64,000 nucleotides of DNA from JBBDYH01 sp040901795 (GTDB lineage: Bacteria > Planctomycetota > Planctomycetia > Pirellulales > JALHPA01), in the NCBI GenBank assembly GCA_040901795.1, contig JBBDYH010000094.1:44478-108477 (forward strand), given 5' to 3'. The notes beneath the pieces were generated by a model. It saw only the letters and a list, made by a program, of their open reading frames with translations, was not told where the DNA came from and searched no databases. This document shows positions 1 through 10,100 of the stretch, piece after piece. Both the position numbers and the translations under genes were made by a program. Every line of letters begins with the position of its first letter. Position 1 is the first letter of the stretch.

Positions 1-1137
1 CCACGGCCGCGACAGCGTCGTATTCCCGCCCAGCACGCGCTTGATGAGCCGGTTCTGAATGAATACCTGCAACGCTTGAGTCAGCCGTGTGGGCAGCTCG
101 CGTCGCCGTTGAACCTGGTGCAGGTCGTCCGTCATCAGGCTTCCGCTCCGCAGAGGTTCAGCCAGGATATTCGCCGTCGCGACAGCGTCTTGAATGGCGA
201 GGTTGATGCCTACTCCGCCGATCGGCGACATGGCATGCGCCGCATCGCCAATGCACAAGAGACCCGGACGGTACCACCTTGTCAGCCGATCGACTTTAAC
301 CGTGAGCAGCTTGATTTCATTCCAGCCGCGCAACTCGTGCACGCGGTCGCTTAGAAACGGCGCCATCTGAGCCACCTGCTGGCGGAAGATCTCCAACCCC
401 TGTTGACGGATCTGTTCGTAGCCGCCTTTGGGAATCACGTAACCACACTGCCAGTAGTCGCCACGAAAAATCAACGCCATCAGCCGCCCGCGCTCAAAGC
501 GCCCGAGCGGCTGAGCGGGATCGCTCGGCCGACGCGAGATCCGCATCCAAAGCACGTCCATCGGCGCCCCCAGGTCGCGTACGCGAAGACCGGCTCGATC
601 GCGCACGGTTGATTGCCGACCGTCGGCGCCGATCGTCAATTCGGCCCGGCATTCGATCGGCCCTTCGGTCGTTGCGGCCCGAACACCGACCACACCGCCG
701 TCTGTTTCCATGAGCCCTGTCACTTCGGCGCCCATCAACAGCCGGAACGTCGGATAGCGCCGCGCCTGCTGTACGACAAAGTCCAAAAAGTCCCATTGCG
801 GGATCAAGGCAATGTACGGGCAGCAGACGGGCAAACGCGAAAAGTCCGCCACGGTCACTTCGGCATCGCCAATGTGCCCGCGGAGCTGGCGCACTTCCTG
901 CTGCGGCCGCTTGCGAAACTCCTCCAAGAGACCCAGTTCGTGAATCACTTCCAGCGTGGAGGGATGGATCGTATCACCCCGAAAATCGCGGAGAAAGTCG
1001 GCGTGCTTTTCCAGCACAATCGTATCGACGCCCGCCCGGGCCATTAACAGTCCGGCCATCATCCCCGCCGGACCGCCGCCGACGATGCAACAGCGGGTCT
1101 GCAATCGTGTGACAACGGGAGTCACATGCTCAGGCAT
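1..1137 (-). CDS. FAD-dependent class A flavin monooxygenase, 3'-truncated by window edge
   Basis: The reading frame is open from an ATG at 1137 to the window edge, giving the first 379 residues. The N-terminus has the dinucleotide-binding GGGPAGMMAG (residues about 20-30). It is followed by an EKHADFLRDFRGD stretch, a central IGADGRQSTVR (the DG motif of this family) and GDAAHAMSPIGGVGINLAIQD (the GD motif that binds FAD ribityl). This order is that of p-hydroxybenzoate-hydroxylase-like monooxygenases (UbiH/PHBH group), which hydroxylate an aromatic substrate with NAD(P)H and O2. The substrate cannot be read from the sequence. The ATG lies one base after the stop of the upstream kinase gene, so the two are probably co-transcribed and translationally coupled. 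The C-terminus is outside the window. Confidence 0.85.
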   Translation of the reverse strand, partial: MPEHVTPVVTRLQTRCCIVGGGPAGMMAGLLMARAGVDTIVLEKHADFLRDFRGDTIHPSTLEVIHELGLLEEFRKRPQQEVRQLRGHIGDAEVTVADFSRLPVCCPYIALIPQWDFLDFVVQQARRYPTFRLLMGAEVTGLMETDGGVVGVRAATTEGPIECRAELTIGADGRQSTVRDRAGLRVRDLGAPMDVLWMRISRRPSDPAQPLGRFERGRLMALIFRGDYWQCGYVIPKGGYEQIRQQGLEIFRQQVAQMAPFLSDRVHELRGWNEIKLLTVKVDRLTRWYRPGLLCIGDAAHAMSPIGGVGINLAIQDAVATANILAEPLRSGSLMTDDLHQVQRRRELPTRLTQALQVFIQNRLIKRVLGGNTTLSRPW

Positions 1138-1138
1138 A

Positions 1139-2008
1139 TCACGCCACGTCCGTCTTCTTCACTCCCACGATCAAACGTAGAAACAAATCCAGTGACGCCG
1201 GGCGCTGATCGGGGTGTGGCGAAAGGCACTTCATAATCGCCTCGGCCAGCCGCGGCTCGATCTTCGGCCGCAGCTCGCGGATGTCGGCCGGCTCCTGCGT
1301 ATCGTGCGCCAGCGCATCCTGGCCATCCCCCCGCGGCCACGGCAGCTCGAACGTGCACATCTCGAATGCCGTCACGCCGAAGGCAAACACGTCGAGCCGC
1401 TGGTCGGTCTTCTTCCGCCGCACCACCTCCGGCGCCATGTAGTTGGCTGTGCCCGTGCGGTTTCCCGGCTGCCGGAACTCCGGCGTATTCGGCACTGCCA
1501 GGCCGAAGTCAATCAGCTTGAGCGCCTTGGCGTCCCGCGAAACGACGTAGTTCCGCGGGCAGACGTCGCGGTGAATGTAGCCCGCCTTGTGAACCGCCGA
1601 CAGCGCTTCGGCAGCCTGCCGCAACAGCGGCATGCGATGCGCATCCAGCGAGGGACTGCGCGCGACGACCAGCGAGTTCAACCCCGGCCCATCGAGATAC
1701 TCCATGACGATGTACGGCTGCCCCTTGCTAGTGATGCCGTGATCGAAGATCTTGACCACGTGGGGATGATCGATAGCCGCGGCGATCGCGCCTTCGGTCG
1801 GCTTCTTCAGCCCCTTGAAGCGCTCCTCAAACTCCTGCGTCTTATAAGGGTCGAGGATCTTCAGGCCGACCACTTTACCCGTCTGCCGGTCGCGGGCCAT
1901 GTAGAAACTCGACATGGTTCCCGAGATCGCCTCTCGCATCAGTTCGTACTGGCTCTGCACGTTGAGCCGCGGGTCGAACAGCGATTTCAAGTTGTCGAGT
2001 AAACCCAT
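1139..2008 (-). CDS. Hanks-type Ser/Thr protein kinase
   Basis: A 289-residue soluble kinase domain with little else. The ATP-anchoring lysine is in VVGLKIL (K50). The catalytic loop reads HRDVCPRN near residue 147, the metal-binding loop is DFGLA, and the activation segment ends in APEVV. The glycine-rich loop is poorly conserved (GTMSSFYMA), so nucleotide binding may be atypical, but all catalytic residues are present. There is no transmembrane segment or sensor domain, unlike most planctomycete kinases, so it probably acts in the cytoplasm. Its stop codon is one base before the ATG of the flavin monooxygenase, indicating an operon. The target is unknown. Confidence 0.88.
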   Translation of the reverse strand: MGLLDNLKSLFDPRLNVQSQYELMREAISGTMSSFYMARDRQTGKVVGLKILDPYKTQEFEERFKGLKKPTEGAIAAAIDHPHVVKIFDHGITSKGQPYIVMEYLDGPGLNSLVVARSPSLDAHRMPLLRQAAEALSAVHKAGYIHRDVCPRNYVVSRDAKALKLIDFGLAVPNTPEFRQPGNRTGTANYMAPEVVRRKKTDQRLDVFAFGVTAFEMCTFELPWPRGDGQDALAHDTQEPADIRELRPKIEPRLAEAIMKCLSPHPDQRPASLDLFLRLIVGVKKTDVA

Positions 2009-2139
2009 GGACGACCTGCTGATGCCGAGAAGCTGCCAGCGACCGCGGCCGCAGGCGCAAAAGACAAACCACGCATCCCTGCTCGCAGCCGCTCATTCCA
2101 ATCTACGTTGCCGGGACAGTGTGAGCAAATCGGATTCGC

Positions 2140-3054
2140 TCACGTCCCCTCAGCCATGTCGCGGGCGTGGTAGCTGCTGCGGACGAACGGTCCGCTGGCG
2201 ACTTTCTTAAAACCCATTGCGCGGGCATGATGGCCCAGGTCGTCGAACTCGGCGGGTGGCACGTAGCGCACCACGGACAGATGATCCGGCGTCGGCTGAA
2301 GGTATTGCCCCAGCGTGAGGTAATCGACGCCCGCGTCGAGCAGGTCAGCCAGCGTATCGAAGAGCTCATCGCGCGTTTCGCCCAGCCCAAGCATCAGCCC
2401 GCTCTTGGTTTTGATCGCCGGGTTCAGGTCTTTGACGCGGCGGAGCAGCGCGAGTGTCCAACGGTAGACGCTCTTGCGGCCGCGAACTTGGCGGTACAGC
2501 CGCGGCACCGTCTCGGTGTTGTGGTTAAACACCTCGGGGGCGGCGGCGACGACTCGTTCGACGGCGTCCGGCTTGCCGATAAAGTCCGGCGTGAGCACTT
2601 CGACCGCCGCTCCCGTCCGCTCGCGCACCGCCAATACACAATGGTAGAAGTGGTCCGCCCCGCCATCGGCCAGGTCGTCTCGCGTGACGGACGTGATCAC
2701 TACATGCTTCAGGCCCAACCGCAGCGCCGCCTCAGCCACCCGCCCCGGTTCGTCAAGTTCCACCGCCTCGGTCTTGCCCTTCGGCACGGAGCAGAAGCCG
2801 CACGGACGAGTGCAAACATTGCCCAGGATCATGAAGGTTGCGGTCTTCTGCGACCAGCACTCCATCCGGTTGGGGCACTTGGCGCTTTCGCACACCGTCT
2901 CCAGGTGCAGCTCCTCGATCAGCCGAGCGGTAAAGTAGTTGGCATTACCTTGGGGCACATTCCGCTTGAGCCACCGCGGCAGCCGCGGCAGTACGGCGGT
3001 TGAGGATGCTGGCGAGACGGCGACCGGATCGACAATCGGAAGCTCAATGAGCAC
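2140..3054 (-). CDS. lipA: lipoyl synthase LipA
   Basis: Radical-SAM enzyme that inserts two sulfurs into protein-bound octanoyl groups to make lipoyl cofactors for 2-oxoacid dehydrogenases and the glycine cleavage system. The auxiliary-cluster motif CESAKCPNRMEC (C-x4-C-x5-C) is followed by the radical-SAM motif CTRPCGFC (C-x3-C-x2-C), and the C-terminal RSSYHA carries the serine that ligates the auxiliary cluster. The frame is open further upstream to 3543, but residues there do not resemble LipA. A GTG at 3054, with GGAG about 10 nt upstream, gives 304 residues, which is the normal family length. It is followed, after a 131-bp gap, by the kinase gene on the same strand. Confidence 0.95.
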   Translation of the reverse strand: MLIELPIVDPVAVSPASSTAVLPRLPRWLKRNVPQGNANYFTARLIEELHLETVCESAKCPNRMECWSQKTATFMILGNVCTRPCGFCSVPKGKTEAVELDEPGRVAEAALRLGLKHVVITSVTRDDLADGGADHFYHCVLAVRERTGAAVEVLTPDFIGKPDAVERVVAAAPEVFNHNTETVPRLYRQVRGRKSVYRWTLALLRRVKDLNPAIKTKSGLMLGLGETRDELFDTLADLLDAGVDYLTLGQYLQPTPDHLSVVRYVPPAEFDDLGHHARAMGFKKVASGPFVRSSYHARDMAEGT

Positions 3055-3145
3055 AGTGCGTGGACTCCACTGGCGGACTGTTGTACGATTTCGACGACTT
3101 GGGAATTGTACACGCTCTATCGCAGATCGTCGTCGGGAGGATCGA

Positions 3146-3244
3146 CTCTGTAGGGAACGGCCTCCGTGCCGTTCCGTTGGGCGAGTAGCCGTAACCATAC
3201 CGTTTCGCGCTTCCGGAACGCCACAGAGCGCGTTCCCTACAGAG
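3146..3244. repeat. 99-bp palindromic REP/MITE-like element
   Basis: Perfect 14-bp inverted ends CTCTGTAGGGAACG (3146-3159) and its complement (3231-3244). Inside are two smaller hairpins with GGAACGGC/GCCGTTCC and GGAACGC/GCGTTCC stems. There is no coding capacity. It lies in the gap between divergently transcribed lipA and smpB and ends 34 bp before the smpB start. The architecture is that of dispersed palindromic elements, but copy number elsewhere in the genome cannot be seen from here. Confidence 0.7.
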
Positions 3245-3277
3245 CGAAGCGATGTCATTTCATCGAGGAACCAAATC

Positions 3278-3787
3278 ACGGCCAAGAAACCCGCAAAAAC
3301 CGCCAAGACCGCCAAGAAAGCCGCCGACCGCGAGCGCGACAACGACCGGCTCGTGGCCCAGAACCGTCGCGCTCGCTTCGAGTATGAAATCCTCGACACG
3401 CTGGAGTGCGGCATCGTGCTGGTCGGCAGCGAGGTCAAGAGTCTGCGCCGCGGCGAGATCTCACTGGAGGAATCGTATGCGCGCCTGCGCGGCAATGAGG
3501 CCTGGTTGCTCGGCTGCGACATTCCAGAGTACAAGTGGTCCAATCAGCTAAACCACCAGCCCCGGCGCCCCCGTAAGCTGCTGATGCACAAGCGCGAGCT
3601 CAAGAAATTTGCCGCCCGCGCGGGCGAAAAGGGCCTGACACTCATCCCGCTCAAGGTCTACTTCAAGGAAGGCCGCGCGAAAGTCCTCTTGGGTCTGGGC
3701 AAAGGCAAGCAACTGCACGACAAGCGCGACAGCATCAAAGAAAAATCGATGAAGCGCGACATCGACCGCGCCATGCGTCGCCGGTAG
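3278..3787 (+). CDS. smpB: SsrA-binding protein SmpB, no canonical start codon
   Basis: tmRNA-binding protein for ribosome rescue. After a Lys/Ala-rich N-terminus the typical core follows: NRRARFEYEILDT, a GIVLVGSEVKSLR loop, LHDKRDSIKEKSMKRDI and a basic C-terminal tail that enters the decoding centre. The frame contains no ATG, GTG or TTG between its upstream LipA-overlapping part and the conserved core. A strong GAGGA (3265-3269) sits 8 nt before ACG at 3278. ACG GCC AAG AAA would read M-A-K-K, the natural start of such a protein, if the ACG were ATG. I take 3278 as start (169 residues, normal length). An ATC at 3275 is the alternative. Either a non-AUG start, a recent mutation or a sequencing error is implied. 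Confidence 0.88.
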   Translation, partial: TAKKPAKTAKTAKKAADRERDNDRLVAQNRRARFEYEILDTLECGIVLVGSEVKSLRRGEISLEESYARLRGNEAWLLGCDIPEYKWSNQLNHQPRRPRKLLMHKRELKKFAARAGEKGLTLIPLKVYFKEGRAKVLLGLGKGKQLHDKRDSIKEKSMKRDIDRAMRRR

Positions 3788-3833
3788 CGGCCCCTTGTGC
3801 TTCGCGCACCGCTTGCCGCGATCGGTTGGATGA

Positions 3834-3890
3834 AAGTGCCGGAGGTGGGACTTGAACCCACACTGCCTTGCGGCAACTGGATTTTGAGTC
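3834..3890 (-). other. tRNA-Leu 3'-half fragment, att-like repeat copy 1
   Basis: Read on the minus strand, this is a 3' half of a class II tRNA: anticodon-loop segment GACTCAAAATCC (CAA anticodon, Leu), variable arm TGCC-GCAA-GGCA, T arm GTGGGTTCAAGTCCCAC and the acceptor strand CTCCGGCA. The 5' half with matching acceptor TGCCGGAG and D arm is absent upstream. All 57 bp are identical to 14883-14939 in the same orientation. tRNA 3' ends are the usual attachment cores of tyrosine recombinases, so this is best read as an attachment-site remnant marking the left edge of inserted DNA next to smpB. Confidence 0.8.
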
Positions 3891-4127
3891 GAGTCGAGAT
3901 CAGTTGAGGTTGCGTTGCCTCTAACTTACGTTTTCGTGCAAGTCCTCCCCTCGCCTATTGTTAGCAGCAACAATGTGTTGCGAGAGCATTGTACTTACGA
4001 TGGCGTCGCATAGGCAATCGTTTCCCCGATTCTTCCCCAGTCCCGGCGGCAGCTGCCCCGACCGCCGCTGGTTTTTCACTGTTGCAGGCCGAAAGTGCAG
4101 CGGCATCGTCGCCGGAGCGGCCTTCTT

Positions 4128-7100
4128 TTACGAACTTAGGATGAAAGCGAGTTCCTCGATGCGGTTGTCGGCACGTAAGCGGGTATGCTTGTCCGAGTTC
4201 CTGCTGCCCAGGAAGGCAACGAACCGATCGTGACCTTCGACGGGCGACGTAGGCTCGGCCGGGTGGCCAGAGCCGCTCGGCCGTGCCACAACGCTCGAGT
4301 AGTAGCTTTGGCTTGCTGTTTTGCTCGACGCTGATGGGCTCTTGGAGAGGGCAGTGCTTCCGTCGCCAACCCATTTAGTGACAGGAATGCCGAGCGGCAA
4401 CTTCACTGAGGCGGCTGAATAAGCACTTTCAATCGCGGAATAAATGGCCTCCCGGACGTTTGTCTGGGTAATGGCGCTACCTCCGAGTAGCGGAGCGAGC
4501 CCCGCGACCTTGGAACCGATCGCTTTCTGCTTGCTCACCGCCGCACCCGAGCTGCCTGCGTTGTTATGAATAACGATTTGGCCTCCGCCCAGACCGGTCG
4601 TCGGTGTGGCGTCGTCGTCGGCGCCAATCTGGTTGTCGTAGACGATGGAGTCGCCGTTGTTTTTGTCCCAGATCTTGATGCGGAACTTGTCCAGGCCGCC
4701 CCCGCCATTGATCTGGCCGTCGACCGCCGTGAGCATAAAGCCGTAGTTACCAGCTCCGTTAATTGTGCCCGTGCCCTTGTACTGAGCTCGCGCGCCGGCG
4801 ACGACCAGCCAATCGTAGGAGCTACTGTGAAAGTTCAGGTTGGCGGTTTTGAACTGAAACTCCGTTTGGCCAGTTGGTGTTGTCGCGCCCTTCTTGTACT
4901 GCGAGACAAATCCAAACGTCGCCTTGCCGGTCAGGGTGGGATCGGACACGTAAGCACCCGCGGGGGAATCGATCCATCCACCGCCAGTGACGAATCCGGC
5001 GGAGGGATCGTAGACGACGAACGTTACTTCTTCAGAAGATATCGTTGCGACACCATCGCGGATCGTCAATTTGGCATGGTAGACACCGGGCTGGGTGAAC
5101 GCGAACATATCAGCCAGCTGGCCGCTACCAGCGTTATTTGAGACGGTGCCAACTCGTGTAATTGGAGCCGTTAAGCTGGTCGAACGGAACCTCCACTCGG
5201 CGGTTTGGGTGACAGCGGCATTGGGGTTGGAGAGGTCCGCGTCGGCAAATGACCCGGCAAACGGCATCGCTATGCCGACGGCAAAGACGTGCTCTTGGAC
5301 CCCTGGATCAATCAGCACATCGTGTGGCGCGGCGTTCGGATCGCCGTTCTCGGTGACCGTCGTGATCTGACCGCCGGTGCCGTTGGGCGAGTACGTCAGC
5401 GAAAGGCCGTTTAACAATATCCCGACGTCCCCTGTCTCGCCAATTGGCTGAAGCTCGAGTTGATCGCCTGGCGTAGTATCAGAGACGACGAGATTTTGGC
5501 TCGCAACGATGACTATACCACCTTGTGTGGTAATGGAGGCGCTGACGCTGAGTGCCGTCGTCCGATTCGCTGTGGCGTCAATATTACCACTGCCTTCTGT
5601 CGACAGCATGGCGCCGCTGTTGATGATCACATCGGTGCCAGCGATTAGGTGCACGTTGCCATCTCCGCCAGCCGCTTGCACGCTGGAGTTGATCGTCAGA
5701 TGATCGCTATCGCCCTCATCCGAAAACGCGGTGAGCACGATGCTCCCGCCGCCCGTATCTTGTACGGGCTGATCGATTATCAATGGGCTGTGGGTTGAGA
5801 TCGAAATTCCGCCACCACTCGTCGACACTCCGGAAACGCCGTCGACTGTCCCTATGGTCAATGCTCCGCGATTATCGAAAACGAACGAACTACCCCGGCC
5901 CGCCAGAATTTGGACACTGCTGTAGACGAAGTTCGTAATCGGGGGGTTGTCGATGGTATAACCGTCGAGAGTGACGGCCCCGTTAGACTCCAATGCCAGG
6001 TTGGACACCAGTAGCTGTCCTGATGCTCCATCGTCAATACTGCCGCCGCTGATAAGATGGAGCGTGCTCGTGCCCGCCGGATCAACCCTCGAACTGATCG
6101 CCATTGGCCCCGTGTTACGGCTGCCGATCTGCAGGCGGTCGGCCGTAACACGATCGATCTCTGCGTCGGACAATTCCAGTACATTGGAGACGGCATCGGT
6201 CGGCGATCCCAAATTGATCAGCCTGCCTGGCCTCTCCGGCGCCAAGCCTACGCGCCGTCCGGTCGCGGTAATCGTGCCGGCCAGATCCATCTTGTCGGCG
6301 ATGTAGTCGTGCGTCCCGGCGACCGATTGCACGTCGGCGCCTGCTGAAATCGTTAGCTTGGAATCGAACCCGAAAAGCTGCAGGAGGATCGCGGCGTTTG
6401 ACGCGACGTCGTTTGCCGCTGCAGTGTTCTCGATGGTCAAATCGCCGCGCTGGTACAGTGCCACGGAGCCACCCGAGTTGCTAACGCCATCGATGCCGAA
6501 CACCGATCCGACTGACAGGTTGCCGCTGTTCTCGATGGAAATGTCGCCGGAGCTGGTGTTTTGTGCCGCCAACACGGCGACTCGCGTCTCCAGCGGATCG
6601 CCGGCCGCACCGATGCTGCTGGCCGCGCTCAACAACAGCCGCTGGGCGTTGACGTCTTCGCCCGGGTGGTTATCGATAATCGCGCCCGTCGAGAAGAAGT
6701 GCAAAGCGCCGCTGAGGTTCGCCGGTCCGCTGAACGTCGTGGTTCCGCCGCGGATCAGCAGCGGGAAGGCTTTTGAAGTGAGATCCATGTTCCCGATATC
6801 GACGGCGCCTGTGCCATTGAAGCGGCCAAGACTGACTACATTTCCCGCCGTCAGGTTGAGCAATTCCGCCGTGCTGAGGTTGAAATCGCCCACGGCGCCA
6901 TCGCCCAGGCCGATCGTGCGGTTTGCGGTCGATGCCTCCAACTGCAAGCTGCCGCTCGTGGCGTTATTGCTGTTGATTGTGCCAGCAAGGTTGACATCGG
7001 CGGCAATGACTGCCGCCGGGCCAGTGAAAACCGTCGACCCAACGTCGTTTTGTGTGTACGCTCCGACGGCGTTGGAGTCGGTATCCGCGTCGGCAAAGAA

Positions 7101-10100
7101 CCCTCCGGTGGTAGTGATGTCAGCATCAGGGCCGCTAAGTATAACGCCGTCCGCTGCGCGGAGTTGAACATTGCCCGATCCAAGATTGATCGGCGCTGAA
7201 ACGGTGATCGTACTACCCGCACCTTGCGCGCGCAAGGTGAATAATAGGCCGCTCCAGTTGATGCCTGAGTTGACCAAGATCTGATCGCTGCCAGTGATGC
7301 CGTCGACTGAAAGGATCTCCAGGTTACCGTCGAAGTGCACGCTCTTTGACGGCGCGCCGGCCAGCGAAATTTGGCTGCCGGAAATCAATACTGTTTCACT
7401 CGCCGTTGTAGCGGCGACCGACAACGAGCCCGAGCCTGTCCCCGAGCTCCCGCTGTCATTGATAAAGACAGGTCCGTTTAGGCCGCCCAACGAAACGTCG
7501 TAGTAATCATAATGCTCTTGACCATCGAGCAGCAGTCCAGCGCCCCCGCTGGCAGCGATGTTGAACGTGTCATCGCCCGCTAGTCCCCTGATGCGAACGG
7601 GTCCTGTCGCATCGATGATGCCGCGGGATTGGCCATTGAGCAAGACCTCGACCACGGTTGCTGAGGCTCCGGCCACGGTCGCGATCGTATCATGGAAATC
7701 GTTCCCTTCGAGAATCAGTTCCCCCTCGGGTGCAACGGAGACCAGGTTCGGATTGCCGAATCGCGCGACGGCAGGAAGGACAAGAACTCCTCGCTCGATA
7801 TCGGTTGCGCCCGCGTACGTATTGGCACCCGTAAGAACCAAGGTTCCCGTGCCGGTTTTCGCAAGGCCGCCTGTGCCGCCGATAGCCCCCGCAACCGTCA
7901 GCGAGTCGGCGTCCACCAAAATCGTGGCGTCGCCTGTGAGCGTTACCGGGCCGGCCCAGATATTGTTCCTCCAGCGGTTTTTGAGCACCGAACCGCCGGC
8001 CAGCTCCAGCGGTTCGTCGATCGATAGCCCAGTCGTCGGCTGAAGGAGTAGTGTCGCACCGGCAGCGACGACGGTTCCTGTGCCAGCGCCGCCAAGGGCC
8101 GCAGGGTGCTCGATGATAAGCTCCCCTTGGTCGACTCGTGTCTCGCCGGTATAGGTATTCGCGCTCATGAGCCGCTGACCGCCGGTGCCAATTTTCACCA
8201 GGCTGCCGCTGCCGCTCATTTCGCCTTCAAAATCACTCCCTGCGTTCCCGAAGCCGATCGTCAGCGTTCCGCTGCCCAAGAGAGCCTGACTTTGCGGCAG
8301 TCCGCGCAAGGCGCCAATTGTCTCGTCGTGGCCGTTCAGATCGAACACGGCGCCAGTCGCGATGAACAGAAGGCTGGGGTCAGGGATGGAGCCGGATGCG
8401 CCCAACCGGAGCGTCCCTCCAAAGATCGTCGTATTGCCGGTGTAATTGTTTGCGCCAGTCAGCGTTATGGCGCCCGTGCCAAACTTGCTCAAGCCGCGGG
8501 CGCCGCTCATGACGCCAGAGAAAATCGTCGAGCTGTTGTTCCCACCGGCGCCCAAAGTGCTGGATCCCAGTTGCACCGCGCCACTGCCAGCCAGAGAGCC
8601 AACGATCTCTGTTGACCCCACCGGCAGTGCGCTTAGATCAAACGTTGCTCCGGAGTTCACTGTGACCGCGCTCAAGTCGGCCATGGCGCCTGACACGCCT
8701 ACCGCCAACGTGCCCGCGTTGATCGTTGTTGCGCCCTGATAGAGATTCGCGCCAGAGACGATCAGCGTGCCGGCCCCCGTTTTAGTGAAACCGCTCCCGC
8801 CGCGAATCGAACCGGTGACCTCTAGTGAATCGGCTTCGACGTGCATTGTTGCATCGCCTGCGAGTGTCACCTGACCTGCCCAGACACTATTTCTCCAGCG
8901 GTTCTTGAGGACCGAACCGCCGGCTAGTTCGAGCGGTTCGTCAATCGACAGTCCGGTCGTCGGCTGGAGCAGCAGCGTCGCGCCAGCGGCCACGATCGTT
9001 CCTGTTGTTGAGGCCCCCAGAGCCGATGCGTGCTCAACGACCAATTCCCCTTGATCCACGCGCGTTTGGCCAGTGTAGGTGTTGGCGCTCATGAGTCGCT
9101 GTCCACCGGTGCCGGTCTTCACCAGGCTGCCGCTGCCGCTGATCTCGCCCTCGAAGTCGCTGCCGGAATTGCCAAAGCCGATGGTTAGCGTGGCGGTGCC
9201 CAAGAGCACCTGGCTCTGCGGCAGACCGCGCAAGCCACCGATCGTCTCATCGTGGCCGTTGAGGTCGAAAACCGCGCCGCCTGCGATAAACACCAGGCTT
9301 GGGTCGGGCACCGAGGCGAGTGCACCGATGCGGAGCGTTCCGCCAAAAATCGTCGTATTGCCGGTATAGCTATTGGCGCCGGTCAATGTCATCGTGCCTG
9401 TACCATCCTTGGTCAGGCCGCGCGCGCCGCTGATCACACCGGAGAAGGTGGTGGAGGCATTGTTTCCGCCGGCCCGCAACGTGGTCGATCCAAGCGTTAC
9501 GTTTCCAGCACCGGCTAGCGAGCCGACAAGTTCAGTGGAGCCTACGGGCGCTCCGCTAAGGTCAAACGTGGCCCCCGCAGCAACTAGGATCGCACTTCCG
9601 TCTTGAATGACTCCAGACGCGCCAAGGGCCAGGGTACCGGCGTCGATATTTGTCGCGCCAAAATAGCCATTGGCGCCAAAGAATGTCAGCCTGCCTGGGC
9701 CGGTCTTCGTCAACCCGCCGCTGCCACTGATCGTTCCAAAGAACGTACTGTCAATGCCCATCCCCCCGACAGTTAGCGTTCCGCTTCCCAAGGTTACCTG
9801 CGGGCCAATGCCGCTCGAGAGGCCGCCAATTGTTTCGTCAAACGAGTTTAGATCCAACCTGCCGGTCAGTCCCATCGCCACAAAGCGGTTGTCGGCTATT
9901 CGATTTGCGCCACCAAGACGGAACACGCCGCTGTTGATCGTGAGGTTGCCCTGATCCAGCAGGATTCCGGTCAAGGTAAAGGTGCCTGTGCCGTTTTTGA
10001 CAACTTGGCCGCTTCGTGACATTGTGCCACTGAAGGTCGTCGATGTGTTGTCATCCCCGAACTCGAGTGGCGCGCTGCCCAACAACACCGTCCCTCCACC

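Noticed and set aside
2939..3277. Longer SmpB start overlapping lipA
   Set aside because: The added residues overlap lipA, look random and include the palindromic element; no relative of SmpB has them.
3834..3890. Calling a complete tRNA-Leu at either 57-bp repeat
   Set aside because: No D arm, 5' acceptor strand or 5' anticodon-stem context is present upstream of either copy, so a functional tRNA cannot fold.
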